Below the pieces are notes generated by a model. The model had not been told where the DNA came from. It was given only the letters and a program-made list of their open reading frames with translations, and ran no database searches. From positions 8,617,001 to 8,681,000 of the forward strand of contig NZ_CP130630.1 of the NCBI RefSeq assembly GCF_030551255.1: 64,000 nt of DNA, read 5' to 3'. Source of the stretch: Streptomyces sp. NL15-2K. Lineage in GTDB: Bacteria > Actinomycetota > Actinomycetes > Streptomycetales > Streptomycetaceae. The number at the start of each line of letters is the position of its first letter. The stretch's first letter is position 1. Below, piece after piece: positions 1 to 9,128 of the stretch. A program made the position numbers and the translations under genes.

Positions 1-489
1 CCCGAGGCCGGGCAGGCCATCCTGCCCAGCAACGGCCGCCGTATCGTCCGGGCCCTCGAAGTGATCGAGATCACCGGCAAGCCCTTCACCGCCAACCTCC
101 CGGGTCACGACTCCGTCTATGACACCGTCCAGATCGGTGTCGACGTGGCCCGCCCCGAGCTCGACGAGCGCATCGCACGCCGGGTGGACCGGATGTGGGA
201 GGCGGGCCTCGTGGACGAAGTGCGCGCACTGGAGGCGCAGGGGTTGCGCCAGGGGCGTACGGCGTCGCGCGCGCTCGGCTACCAGCAGGTGCTCGCGGCG
301 CTCACCGGGGAGTGCGGCATGGAGGAGGCGCGGGCCGAGACCGTACGTGCCACCAAGCGCTTCGCGCGCCGTCAGGATTCATGGTTCAGGCGCGATCCCC
401 GGGTGCACTGGTTGAGTGGGGCTGCGGCGGATCTCACAGAACTTCCGCACCTCGCGCTGGCATTGCTCGAACGACCGGTCACAGCCTGA
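1..489 (+). CDS. miaA: tRNA dimethylallyltransferase MiaA, C-terminal part (5' end outside window)
   Basis: This is the 3' end of miaA. The frame is open from base 1, so the apparent GTG at 61 is internal. MiaA transfers a dimethylallyl group to A37 of tRNAs reading UNN codons, in the cytoplasm. The visible part has the family's core sequence around NGRRIVRALEVIEITGKP, then RVDRMWEAGLVDEVRAL and ALGYQQVL, and near the end ATKRFARRQDSWFRRD, the usual MiaA tRNA-binding tail. The N-terminal P-loop lies upstream of the window. It heads a co-directional run with the small membrane protein gene and dapF. The family assignment is secure; completeness cannot be judged. Confidence 0.95.
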   Translation, partial: PEAGQAILPSNGRRIVRALEVIEITGKPFTANLPGHDSVYDTVQIGVDVARPELDERIARRVDRMWEAGLVDEVRALEAQGLRQGRTASRALGYQQVLAALTGECGMEEARAETVRATKRFARRQDSWFRRDPRVHWLSGAAADLTELPHLALALLERPVTA

Positions 490-591
490 TCACGTCCTGG
501 CATCGGGACGCTCCGGCCGCCGTCCCGGCCTTCGGCGCCGTGCCATCATCGAGCTTCGATCGACCAAGTGGAATCCGAGTTGGGAGGGCGC

Positions 592-1101
592 GTGGCGATG
601 GAGGCCGGCCCTCGCGACACCGCACGAAGCACCGAGCCCCTCACCGCCGGAGGCGGTGAAACGGAGCAGGACGGAGACCGTCTGAGCCCCGACGGGCCCG
701 ACGAGACGCAGGGCGGAGTGACCGACGACGGCCCCGAGCCCGAGGAGATGTTCCCGGGCGGGCCGGAGGTCGAGGTCGAGCTCCGTCCGCAGTGGCGGCT
801 GCGCATCTGGCAGCTCGCGCCCATCGTGTCCCTGGCCGCGGTCGGCTCCTTGATGTTCGCGTTCCCGCTCGCCTTCGACTTCGGCGACAGCGGGGCCGTG
901 ATCGCCATGCTCGGGCTGCTGATCTGCTCGTGTGCGGCGGGATGGGGCATGACCGCCGCCCGCCGGGTCGGTCACACGTGGCCCGGGCTGCCGCAGCGGG
1001 GCTCCGGGCGCCGGCCGGACTGGCGGGTCGTCCTCGCGTACGCGCTGGTCGTGGTCGTCGTGGTGGTGCTGGCCGTCTGGCGCGTGGCCCGGCTGCGCTG
1101 A
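592..1101 (+). CDS. Small membrane protein of unknown function
   Basis: The protein is about 169 aa. An acidic, hydrophilic N-terminal half (roughly residues 1-65) is followed by three hydrophobic helices: around VSLAAVGSLMFAFPL, GAVIAMLGLLICSCA and a Val-rich segment WRVVLAYALVVVVVVVL. GGGAGG at 582-587 favours GTG 592 or ATG 598; the more distal GTG at 568 has no Shine-Dalgarno. It sits between miaA and dapF on the same strand, 103 bp after miaA and 48 bp before dapF, and may be co-transcribed. I recognise no domain. The coding call is good; the function is unknown. Confidence 0.8.
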   Translation: MAMEAGPRDTARSTEPLTAGGGETEQDGDRLSPDGPDETQGGVTDDGPEPEEMFPGGPEVEVELRPQWRLRIWQLAPIVSLAAVGSLMFAFPLAFDFGDSGAVIAMLGLLICSCAAGWGMTAARRVGHTWPGLPQRGSGRRPDWRVVLAYALVVVVVVVLAVWRVARLR

Positions 1102-1149
1102 CCCCCCGGTGGGCGCCGCGGTGTCGTAGGGGCACCGTACGATCGAGGC

Positions 1150-2019
1150 ATGAGCACGCGGATCGCCTTCCTCAAGGGTCACGGCACCGAGAACGACTTC
1201 GTGATCGTCCCGGACCCCGAGAACACCGTCGACCTGCCCCCGGCCGCCGTCGCCGCCCTGTGCGACCGCCGCGCGGGCATCGGCGGTGACGGCCTGCTGC
1301 ACGTGGTGCGGTCCGCAGCGCACCCCGAGGCCAGGGACATGGCGGCCGAGGCGGAGTGGTTCATGGACTATCGCAACGGCGACGGCTCGATCGCGGAGAT
1401 GTGCGGCAACGGCGTGCGGGTGTTCGCGCGCTACCTCCAGCGCGCCGGGCACGCCGGTGAGGGCGACCTCGCGGTCGCCACGCGCGCGGGCGTGAAGACC
1501 GTGCACATCGCCAAGGAGGGTGACATCACCGTCGGCATGGGCAGGGCGCTGCTCCCCGATGGGGACGTCACGGTGAGTGTCGGCGAGCGCAGCTGGCCCG
1601 CGCGGAACGTGAACATGGGCAACCCGCACGCGGTGGCCTTCGTGGACGATCTCGCGGACGCGGGCAACCTGTACTCCCCGCCGCCGTTCAGCCCGGCCTC
1701 CGCATACCCGGAGGGGGTCAACGTCGAGTTCGTCGTCGACCGCGGCCCCCGGCACGTCGCCCTGCGCGTGCACGAGCGCGGCGCCGGCGAGACCCGCTCG
1801 TGCGGCACGGGCGCGTGTGCCGTCGCCGTGGCCGCCGCCCGCCGGGACGGCGCCGATCCGGCCGTCACCGGTGCGCCGGCGACGTACACCGTCGACCTGC
1901 CCGGCGGCACCCTGTTGATCACCGAGCGGCCCGACGGCGAGATCGAGATGACCGGCCCCGCGGTGATCGTCGCCGAGGGCGAGATCGATACGGAGTGGCT
2001 GGAAAACGCCGTTCGATGA
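1150..2019 (+). CDS. dapF: Diaminopimelate epimerase DapF
   Basis: DapF converts LL- to meso-diaminopimelate, feeding lysine and peptidoglycan synthesis. Streptomyces uses LL-DAP in its wall, so the product serves mainly lysine. At 289 aa it has typical length. Both catalytic cysteines are visible: Cys85 in MCGNGVR and Cys218 in RSCGTGACAV. The substrate-binding start KGHGTENDFV and NMGNPHAV are also conserved. ATG 1150 is the first start and agrees with family N-termini. The gene ends 208 bp before the RelA/SpoT homologue. TGACCGGTCA, a 10-bp palindrome, overlaps the stop region at about 2017-2026. Confidence 0.97.
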   Translation: MSTRIAFLKGHGTENDFVIVPDPENTVDLPPAAVAALCDRRAGIGGDGLLHVVRSAAHPEARDMAAEAEWFMDYRNGDGSIAEMCGNGVRVFARYLQRAGHAGEGDLAVATRAGVKTVHIAKEGDITVGMGRALLPDGDVTVSVGERSWPARNVNMGNPHAVAFVDDLADAGNLYSPPPFSPASAYPEGVNVEFVVDRGPRHVALRVHERGAGETRSCGTGACAVAVAAARRDGADPAVTGAPATYTVDLPGGTLLITERPDGEIEMTGPAVIVAEGEIDTEWLENAVR

Positions 2020-2227
2020 CCGGTCACAGGTCATATGGCCCGAAATCGTCAACCTGTAAGCCTCGCTCGAATGGGTGATCCGTTTCACGCTCGGCGAGAG
2101 GCGGTCAGACGGGCGCGGTGGGCTCGGTAGCATCAAGCACCGGCCCGGACGGGGGACCGATGCCATCCCCCGAGCCGTGTCCGCCCTGGGGCACCCCGTC
2201 CGCCGGTCGACGCAGCCGGAGGTGCCC

Positions 2228-4438
2228 ATGAGCGCGGAGACCGAGCATCCCCTCTCGCCCGCCCTGAATCCTGTGACCGCGGGCCCGGTGGTGACATCGG
2301 ACCCGGCGACGTCAGGCCCGGTGACGCCGACAGCGCCCCGCAGGAAGACCCGCTCCCGGCTCGACCTGCGCCGCCTGGGCCGGGCCGCGCTGCTCGGCCC
2401 CGCCGCCCGCGACCGGCTGCCCGACGCCATCGGCCACGTGGTCGAGGCCCACCGCGCCCACCACCCCGACGCCGACCTCGAACCGCTGCGCCGCGCCTAC
2501 GTCCTGGCCGAGTCCTCGCACCGAGGCCAGATGCGCAAGAGCGGCGAGCCGTACATCACGCACCCCCTGGCGGTGACCCTGATCCTCGCCGAACTGGGCG
2601 CCGAGACAACGACCCTGACGGCGTCTTTGCTCCACGACACCGTCGAGGACACCGACGTGACGCTCGATCAGGTCGGTGAGCAGTTCGGCGCGGAGGTCCG
2701 CTTCCTCGTCGACGGCGTCACGAAACTGGAAAAGGTCGACTACGGCGCCGCCGCCGAGCCCGAGACCTTCCGCAAGATGCTCGTCGCCACCGGCAACGAC
2801 GTCCGCGTGATGTCGATCAAACTCGCCGACCGGCTGCACAACATGCGCACCCTGGGTGTCATGCGCCCCGAGAAACAGGAGCGCATCGCCAAGGTGACCC
2901 GGGACGTCCTCATTCCGCTCGCTGAACGGCTCGGCGTCCAGGCCCTCAAGACCGAACTGGAAGACCTGGTCTTCGCGATCCTGCACCCCGAGGAGTACCG
3001 GCACACACGGGAGTTGATCGTCGACAACGCCTCCCGCGCGGATGACCCGCTCGCCGAGACGGCCGACGAGATGCGTACCGTCCTCAGGGACGCCGACATC
3101 CCGGCCGAAGTCCTCATCCGCCCCCGGCACTTCGTCTCCGTGCACCGCGTGGCCCGCAAACGCGGCCGGCTGCGGGGTGCCGACTTCGGCCGCCTGCTGG
3201 TGCTGGTCAACGAGGACGCCGACTGCTACGGCGTGCTGGGCGAACTGCACACCTGTATGAAGCCCGTCGTGTCGGAGTTCAAGGACTTCATCGCCGTCCC
3301 CAAGTTCAACCTGTACCAGTCGCTGCACACCGCCGTGGCCCGCGCGGACGGCCAGGTCGTCGAAGTCCTGATCCGCACCCACCAGATGCACAAGGTCGCG
3401 GAGGCCGGTGTCGTCGCGCTCGGCAATCCCTACGCTCCTTCTTCGGAGGAGCGGACCGAGGCCGCCGCCGACGGCGAACGCGCCGACCCCACCCGCCCCG
3501 GCTGGCTCTCCCGCCTGCTCGACTGGCAGGAGGCCGCGTCCGACCCCGACACCTTCTGGTCCACGCTCCGCGAGGACCTCGCCCAGGACCGCGAGATCAC
3601 CGTCTTCCGGCCCGACGGCGGCACACTCGGCCTGCCGGACGGCGCGACCTGCGTGGACGCCGCGTACGCGCAGTACGGCGAGGACGCGCACGCCTGCATC
3701 GGCGCCCGCGTCAACGGCCGCCTGGCGACCCTGAGCACGGTCCTGAGGGACGGCGACACCGTCCAGCTCCTCATGGGTCAGGACCCCGCCTCCGAGCCCT
3801 CCAGGGAGTGGCTGGAGCACGCCCACACACCCGCCGCCCGGATCGCCATCCAGCGGTGGCTCGCCACCCATCCGTCGCACGACGACACCCGGCAGGAAGC
3901 GGAACGGGCCGAGGCCCCCAGGCCCTTTTCCGACGGGCCCGCCTTCGACGGATCCGTAGCCGACGACCCGGCCACCCGCCCGGCCGACGCCAACGCCATC
4001 GTCGACCAGCCCGGCGCGACCGTACGACTGGCCGGCTGCTGTACCCCCGTACCGCCCGACGAGGTGATCGGCTTCGCCGTCCGCGGGGGAGCGGTGACCG
4101 TCCACCGCACGGAGTGCGCGGCGGTGGCGCGCATGAAGAGCGCGGGGCGCGCGGAGGTCGGCGTGCGCTGGGGCGACACCACCGGGTGCCGCGTCACGCT
4201 GTTCGCCGAATCGTTCGGCCGCCCCCACCTCCTCGCGGACCTCACCGAGGCCATGGCCCTCGAAGGCGCCGAGATCGTCTCCGCCATCGTCGAACCCCCG
4301 AGCCAGCAACGCGTCCGCCACACGTACACGCTCCAACTCCCCGACGCGGCCCACCTGCCCGCCCTCATGCGGGCCATGCGCAACGTGCCGGGCGTGTACG
4401 ACGTGAGCCGGGCGCAGCCGCAGACGCCGGGGACCTGA
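2228..4438 (+). CDS. rshA: RelA/SpoT homologue RshA, likely hydrolase-dominant
   Basis: This is a long RelA/SpoT protein of 736 aa. ATG 2228 is chosen over the upstream in-frame start at 2075 because GGAGG (2218-2222) precedes it by 5 nt. Domain order is a variable N-terminus, an HD (p)ppGpp hydrolase (THPLAV, LLHDTVEDTDV, SIKLADRLHNMRTL), a RelA synthetase-like region (FKDFIAVPKFNLYQSLHTAV, EVLIRTHQMH), TGS, a Cys-rich CC motif (GCCTPVPPDEVIGF, HRTECAA) and a C-terminal ACT domain. The hydrolase His/Asp residues are intact. In the synthetase region the usual Asp and Arg of a D-x-x-x-x-R type segment are not found where expected (GADFGRLLVLV), and the family Gln of EVQIRT is Leu. S. coelicolor has relA plus this second homologue, rshA. 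Loss of synthetase activity is my inference. Confidence 0.9.
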   Translation: MSAETEHPLSPALNPVTAGPVVTSDPATSGPVTPTAPRRKTRSRLDLRRLGRAALLGPAARDRLPDAIGHVVEAHRAHHPDADLEPLRRAYVLAESSHRGQMRKSGEPYITHPLAVTLILAELGAETTTLTASLLHDTVEDTDVTLDQVGEQFGAEVRFLVDGVTKLEKVDYGAAAEPETFRKMLVATGNDVRVMSIKLADRLHNMRTLGVMRPEKQERIAKVTRDVLIPLAERLGVQALKTELEDLVFAILHPEEYRHTRELIVDNASRADDPLAETADEMRTVLRDADIPAEVLIRPRHFVSVHRVARKRGRLRGADFGRLLVLVNEDADCYGVLGELHTCMKPVVSEFKDFIAVPKFNLYQSLHTAVARADGQVVEVLIRTHQMHKVAEAGVVALGNPYAPSSEERTEAAADGERADPTRPGWLSRLLDWQEAASDPDTFWSTLREDLAQDREITVFRPDGGTLGLPDGATCVDAAYAQYGEDAHACIGARVNGRLATLSTVLRDGDTVQLLMGQDPASEPSREWLEHAHTPAARIAIQRWLATHPSHDDTRQEAERAEAPRPFSDGPAFDGSVADDPATRPADANAIVDQPGATVRLAGCCTPVPPDEVIGFAVRGGAVTVHRTECAAVARMKSAGRAEVGVRWGDTTGCRVTLFAESFGRPHLLADLTEAMALEGAEIVSAIVEPPSQQRVRHTYTLQLPDAAHLPALMRAMRNVPGVYDVSRAQPQTPGT

Positions 4439-4527
4439 GGGGCCGTTGGTCCGTCCGCAGACCCGTTCGAGTGGGCGGGGCGCGCGTCGTCGCCGTACGG
4501 CACGCGCGCGCTGGTAGCCGTGGGTCC

Positions 4528-6036
4528 ATGCTGCTCACCCCCCGCACCAGGACCCCCCGACCTCTGAAAGCGGCCTCGCTGCTCGCCTCGGCCGCCTCCG
4601 TCTGCCTCGTCGCCGCGAGCGCCCCCGCCACCCCGCTGGGCGTCGGCGACCGCCTCTTCCCGTACCTGGGCAATCCCGGGTACGACGTGGCGTCGTACGA
4701 CCTCTCCTTCACCTATCCCGGCACCAACAGCAAGCCCCTCCAGGCGGTCACCACCATCAACGCCTGGACGACGACCTCGCTGAACAGCGTCAACCTCGAC
4801 TTCGCGCGCGGCGAGGTCCAGTCGGTCAAGGTCGACGGCGAGCCCGCGTCCTTCGCGAGCGCCGGGGAGGACCTGGTGGTCAGACCCAGGAAGCCGCTGC
4901 CCAAGGGCAGCTGGATTCGGATCACCGTCCGGCACACCAGTGACCCCGCTTCGGCCGGGGGCCGGGAGGGCGGCTGGGTGCGGACCGCGGACGGCCTCGC
5001 CATGGCCAACCAGGCCGACGCCGGCCACCTCGTGTTCCCGTCCAACGACCACCCCTCCGACAAGGCGCTGTACACCATCAGAGTCACCGCGCCCGACGGC
5101 TACACCGCCGTCGCCAATGGCCTGCCCACCCACGTGACCCGGGCCGGCCGGGCGACCACCTGGACGTACCGGACCCGGCACCCCATGGCCACCGAGCTCG
5201 CCCAGGTGTCCATCGGCCGCTCCACCGTGCTGCGCCGCACCGGTCCGCACGGCCTGCCCGTACGGGACGTCGTGCCCACGAAGGACCGCGCCCAGCTCGA
5301 GCCGTGGCTGAAGAAGACCCCCGACCAGATCGCCTGGATGGAGAAGAAGGTCGGGCCGTACCCCTTCGAGACGTACGGCATGCTCGTGGCCGAGGCCGAC
5401 ACCGGCTTCGAACTGGAGACGCAGACCCTCTCGCTCTTCGAGAAGGACCTGTTCACCGACCCCGCCTACGCCAAGTGGCAGGTCGAGTCGATCATGGTGC
5501 ACGAGCTGGCCCACCAGTGGTTCGGCGACAGCGTCAGCCCGCGCACCTGGTCCGACCTGTGGCTGAACGAGGGGCACGCCTCCTGGTACGAGGCCCTGTA
5601 CGCGCAGGAGAAGGGGGGCCGGTCCCTGGAAGCGCGGATGAGGGCGGCGTACGGCGCTTCCGACAGCTGGCGCAATGCCGGCGGGCCACCTGCTGTCCCC
5701 AAGGCACCCCGACCCGGCCAGAAGATCAGCATCTTCCGGCCGAACGTCTACGACGGTGCCGCGCTCGTCCTGTACGCGCTGCGCCAGGAGATCGGCCGAC
5801 TGGCCTTCGACCGCCTGGAACGGTCCTGGGTGACCCGTCACCGGGACGGTGTCGCCACGACCGCGGACTTCGTCGCGCTCGCGAAGGAGATCTCCGGACG
5901 CGACCTGGACGACTTCTTCAAGGCCTGGCTGTACGGCGCGAAGACCCCGCCGATGCCGGGGCACCCGGACTGGAAGCCGGTGGCCCAGGACAAGGCAGCC
6001 AAGGCGGCCCCCCGAAAGGGCCACGCCGCCCCGTGA
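4528..6036 (+). CDS. Secreted M1-family zinc metallopeptidase
   Basis: The protein is 502 aa with an N-terminal Sec-type signal peptide: a basic start, then a hydrophobic stretch ending near APATPLG. The gluzincin motif is complete: His325-Glu326-x-x-His329 in HELAHQWFG, with Glu348 in LNEGH 18 residues further on. The GAMEN exopeptidase motif of cytosolic aminopeptidase N is replaced by a sequence around GFELETQTLS, as in other short secreted Streptomyces M1 enzymes, so the cleavage preference is uncertain. It probably acts extracellularly on peptides. ATG 4528 fits the signal peptide, although no strong ribosome site precedes it; longer upstream readings overlap rshA in another frame. Confidence 0.9.
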   Translation: MLLTPRTRTPRPLKAASLLASAASVCLVAASAPATPLGVGDRLFPYLGNPGYDVASYDLSFTYPGTNSKPLQAVTTINAWTTTSLNSVNLDFARGEVQSVKVDGEPASFASAGEDLVVRPRKPLPKGSWIRITVRHTSDPASAGGREGGWVRTADGLAMANQADAGHLVFPSNDHPSDKALYTIRVTAPDGYTAVANGLPTHVTRAGRATTWTYRTRHPMATELAQVSIGRSTVLRRTGPHGLPVRDVVPTKDRAQLEPWLKKTPDQIAWMEKKVGPYPFETYGMLVAEADTGFELETQTLSLFEKDLFTDPAYAKWQVESIMVHELAHQWFGDSVSPRTWSDLWLNEGHASWYEALYAQEKGGRSLEARMRAAYGASDSWRNAGGPPAVPKAPRPGQKISIFRPNVYDGAALVLYALRQEIGRLAFDRLERSWVTRHRDGVATTADFVALAKEISGRDLDDFFKAWLYGAKTPPMPGHPDWKPVAQDKAAKAAPRKGHAAP

Positions 6037-6070
6037 GAGACCACGGAATAAGACAGTGACGAGACGGGCC

Positions 6071-6104
6071 GTGCCGTGCGACCATCTTCAGGTCGGCGCG
6101 GCAC
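6071..6104 (+). terminator. Hairpin after the M1 peptidase gene
   Basis: GTGCCGTGCGACC pairs with GGTCGGCGCGGCAC (one bulge) around a 7-nt loop, 34 bp after the stop. A T-tract is absent, as is common in Streptomyces terminators. Confidence 0.5.
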
Positions 6105-6218
6105 GGGGCACGGGAATCTCCCGCGGGACTCGTGCGTTGTGATCAGTGACGGAACAGCTCAGAAGCTCCGCTTCCGCACTGTCGCCGCCATCGGAATCCC
6201 ACACGACGTAAGGACCCA

Positions 6219-7712
6219 ATGACCTCCTCTTCATCCCCTTCCCAGGACACTGAGCGTTTCGCGCACGCCTACCCCGAAGGTCTTCGGGCCGATGCCCTGA
6301 TGGAAGAGGACGTCGCCTGGAGCCACGAGATCGACGGAGACCGGGACGGCGACCAGTTCGACCGCTCCGAGCGCGCGGCTCTGCGCCGCGTCGCGGGCCT
6401 CTCCACCGAGCTCGAGGACGTCACCGAGGTCGAGTACCGCCAGCTCCGCCTGGAGCGGGTCGTGCTCGTCGGCGTCTGGACCTCGGGGACAGCGCAGGAC
6501 GCGGACAACTCCCTCGCGGAGCTAGCCGCCCTCGCCGAGACCGCGGGCGCGCTCGTGCTCGACGGCGTGATCCAGCGCCGCGACAAGCCCGACCCGGCCA
6601 CCTACATCGGCTCCGGCAAGGCCGACGAGCTGCGGGACATCGTCCTCGAATCGGGCGCGGACACCGTCATCTGCGACGGTGAGCTCAGCCCGGGCCAGCT
6701 CATCCACCTCGAAGACGTCGTCAAGGTCAAGGTCATCGACCGTACGGCCCTGATCCTCGACATCTTCGCCCAGCACGCCAAGTCCCGAGAGGGCAAGGCG
6801 CAGGTCGCGCTCGCGCAGATGCAGTACATGCTGCCGAGGCTGCGCGGCTGGGGTCAGTCGCTGTCCCGGCAGATGGGCGGCGGCAAGGGCGGCGGCCTCG
6901 CCACCCGTGGTCCCGGTGAGACCAAGATCGAGACGGACCGGCGTCGGATCCGCGAGAAGATGGCGAAGATGCGCCGGGAGATCGCGGACCTGAAGACGAG
7001 CCGCGAGATCAAGCGCCAGGAGCGCAAGCGCCACAAGGTGCCGTCCGTGGCCATCGCCGGCTACACCAACGCCGGCAAGTCCTCCCTGCTCAACCGCCTC
7101 ACGGGCGCGGGCGTGCTGGTGGAGAACGCGCTGTTCGCGACCCTCGACCCGACCGTGCGCCGGGCCGAGACCCCGAGCGGACGGCTGTACACGCTGGCCG
7201 ACACGGTCGGCTTTGTACGACACCTGCCGCACCACCTGGTCGAGGCGTTCCGCTCCACCATGGAAGAGGTCGGCGAGTCCGACCTGATCCTGCACGTGGT
7301 GGACGGCTCGCACCCGAACCCGGAGGAGCAGCTGGCCGCCGTGCGCGAGGTGATCAGGGACGTCGGCGCCACCGGCGTGCCCGAGATCGTCGTGATCAAC
7401 AAGGCGGACGCGGCCGACCCGCTGGTGCTCCAGCGCCTGCTGCGGATCGAGAAGCGCTCCATCGCGGTCTCGGCCCGCAACGGCCAGGGCATCGAAGAGC
7501 TCCTCGCGCTCCTCGACCACGAACTGCCCAGGCCGTCGGTCGAGATCGAGGCGCTCGTGCCGTACACCCACGGCAAGCTGATCGCCCGTGCCCATGACGA
7601 GGGCGAGGTGATCTCCGCGGAGCACACCCCGGAGGGCACCCTGCTCAAGGCGCGGGTGCACGAGGAACTGGCTGCGGACCTCGCGCCGTACGTTCCGGCG
7701 CCGGTCGCGTAG
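6219..7712 (+). CDS. hflX: Ribosome-associated GTPase HflX
   Basis: HflX is a GTPase (and reported ATPase) that binds the large ribosomal subunit and helps rescue or split stalled ribosomes. The 497-aa protein has the HflX N-terminal region (ELAALAETAG, YIGSGKADEL), the Gly-rich linker with RQMGGGKGGGLATRGPGE, and the G domain: G1 GYTNAGKS (about 281-288), G3 DTVGFV, G4 NKAD and the G5-like SARNG. ATG 6219 is the start. The gene is monocistronic by appearance, with a 182-bp leader and a strong terminator after it. Confidence 0.96.
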   Translation: MTSSSSPSQDTERFAHAYPEGLRADALMEEDVAWSHEIDGDRDGDQFDRSERAALRRVAGLSTELEDVTEVEYRQLRLERVVLVGVWTSGTAQDADNSLAELAALAETAGALVLDGVIQRRDKPDPATYIGSGKADELRDIVLESGADTVICDGELSPGQLIHLEDVVKVKVIDRTALILDIFAQHAKSREGKAQVALAQMQYMLPRLRGWGQSLSRQMGGGKGGGLATRGPGETKIETDRRRIREKMAKMRREIADLKTSREIKRQERKRHKVPSVAIAGYTNAGKSSLLNRLTGAGVLVENALFATLDPTVRRAETPSGRLYTLADTVGFVRHLPHHLVEAFRSTMEEVGESDLILHVVDGSHPNPEEQLAAVREVIRDVGATGVPEIVVINKADAADPLVLQRLLRIEKRSIAVSARNGQGIEELLALLDHELPRPSVEIEALVPYTHGKLIARAHDEGEVISAEHTPEGTLLKARVHEELAADLAPYVPAPVA

Positions 7713-7727
7713 CTGTCGTAAACCAAG

Positions 7728-7770
7728 GCTGAAGGCCCGCCCCCGCTCGTCGCGGGGGCGGGCCTTCAGC
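7728..7770. terminator. Perfect bidirectional terminator between hflX and a protease gene
   Basis: A 19-bp perfect stem (left arm 7728-7746, right arm 7752-7770) closes on a 5-nt loop TCGTC. It lies between the convergent ends of hflX and the minus-strand protease and should serve both. Confidence 0.9.
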
Positions 7771-7779
7771 GTATGCGTG

Positions 7780-8982
7780 TCACTGTCCGCCGTACGTCTT
7801 GCTCATTTTCTCGTACAGCACCCGGGCCTGCTGGCCCAGTTGCGGTCCCGCCAGCCAGGTGTTGTCGGTCGGGCCGATCGACGTGTTCGAGACCAGCTTG
7901 GTCTCCCCGTCCACGACCCGGAACCAGCCGCCGCCCGACGAACCGCCGGTCATGGTGCAGCCGATGCGGTACATCGTCGGCAGGGCCGGGCTGAGCGAGA
8001 ACCGGCCGGGTCGGTCGAGGCACTTGAACATCTTCAGGCCGTTGTAGGGCGGCGCGGCCGGGTAGCCCCAGGCGCCCATGGAGCCGATCTCGGTGGCGGA
8101 GGGCGCGGAGAAGTCCACGTCCAGCGCCGCTCCGACCGTTTCCTCCAGTGACTTGGAGCCGGACTCGGGCTTCACATGCAGCACGGCGTAGTCGTACGCG
8201 GCACCCGCACCGCCCGTCTCCGAGCCGCCCTGGATCCACTCGTTCGAGGTCGAGGCCCAGTCGGCCCACCAGTTGCCGTAAGGAGCGATCTCCGACGGGT
8301 TCGCGTTGGTCAGCGCCGCCTCGGACTTGGCGAGGTCGTTGTAGGCCGGGACGAAGACGAGGTTGCGGTACCAGCCACCGCTGCCACCCGCGTGGACGCA
8401 GTGGCCGGCCGTCCACACCAGGTTGGACTTGCCCGGGTGGTTCACGTCCTTGACGACCGTGCCGGAGCAGACGGCCGGGCCCTCGGGGGAGTCGAAGAAG
8501 ACCTTGCCGACCGGGGCCGCGTTCTGGTGGTACGGCGTCTTCTCGGCCGTGGCCTCGACCGGGGCCGGCTCCGGGTCGCTGACGCCCTGGTCGGCGGCGG
8601 CGTCCTTCGTCGAGAGGGTCTTGTCGGCCTCCTTGGCGGACTTCATCCGTTCGGGCTTCCACAGGCCCTCGATCACCGGGTTGACGAAGTCCTTGGCCTC
8701 ACTGAGCCACTTGTCCTTGTCCCAGTCCTTCCAGCCGCCGGCGGTCCACTGGTCGACATCGATGCCGTGTTCCTTGAGCTTGTCGGCGATGCCGGCCGGG
8801 ATCTGGACCTTGCCCTGGTCGATCGCCTGGGAGGCGGCGGCGCCGGGCTCGCCGCCGGCGGTGTCCTCGCTCGAGCCGCCGCAGGCGGTCGCGGTCAGCG
8901 CCAGGGCCGCGAGCAGCCCGGTGGCGGCGAGGAGGGTGCGTCGCCCGTGCCGTGGCGCGGCGGGCGTACGTGTGGAACGCAT
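7780..8982 (-). CDS. Lipoprotein trypsin-like serine protease, paralogue 1
   Basis: The protein is 400 aa. The start is set at the ATG of MRSTRTP because it gives a canonical lipoprotein signal: basic residues, a hydrophobic core and the lipobox-like LTATACGG (Cys lipidation). An acidic, Trp-rich linker (GIDVDQW, DWDKDKWL) precedes a chymotrypsin-fold domain with His194 (TAGHC), Asp264 (YDYAVLHV) and Ser349 (TGGSSGGGW). The Ser environment, GGSSGGG rather than GDSGGP, resembles V8/glutamyl-endopeptidase-like secreted proteases. It lies 146 bp from a strongly similar paralogue on the same strand. Extracellular, membrane-anchored location is inferred; the substrate is unknown. Confidence 0.88.
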   Translation of the reverse strand: MRSTRTPAAPRHGRRTLLAATGLLAALALTATACGGSSEDTAGGEPGAAASQAIDQGKVQIPAGIADKLKEHGIDVDQWTAGGWKDWDKDKWLSEAKDFVNPVIEGLWKPERMKSAKEADKTLSTKDAAADQGVSDPEPAPVEATAEKTPYHQNAAPVGKVFFDSPEGPAVCSGTVVKDVNHPGKSNLVWTAGHCVHAGGSGGWYRNLVFVPAYNDLAKSEAALTNANPSEIAPYGNWWADWASTSNEWIQGGSETGGAGAAYDYAVLHVKPESGSKSLEETVGAALDVDFSAPSATEIGSMGAWGYPAAPPYNGLKMFKCLDRPGRFSLSPALPTMYRIGCTMTGGSSGGGWFRVVDGETKLVSNTSIGPTDNTWLAGPQLGQQARVLYEKMSKTYGGQ

Positions 8983-9128
8983 GGTGCGGGAACCCCCGTT
9001 GAATGTCATGTGCTGGTCATGCTTGCGGACGATCACCCACTATGCCCGCGGAGTTGAGGGCGAACGACGGTGACGTGGTGAAGGTTCCTGTGAGACACCC
9101 TCACCACCGTCCGGCCCCGCGCCGTCGG

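Noticed and set aside
490..2430. Long minus-strand frames opposite dapF, rshA, nrdJ, rnhB, the DUF4192/debranching region and many other genes
   Set aside because: High-GC third positions create long open antisense frames. The sense frames carry known motifs, while the antisense ones have low-complexity Arg/Gly/His-rich translations and no ribosome sites.
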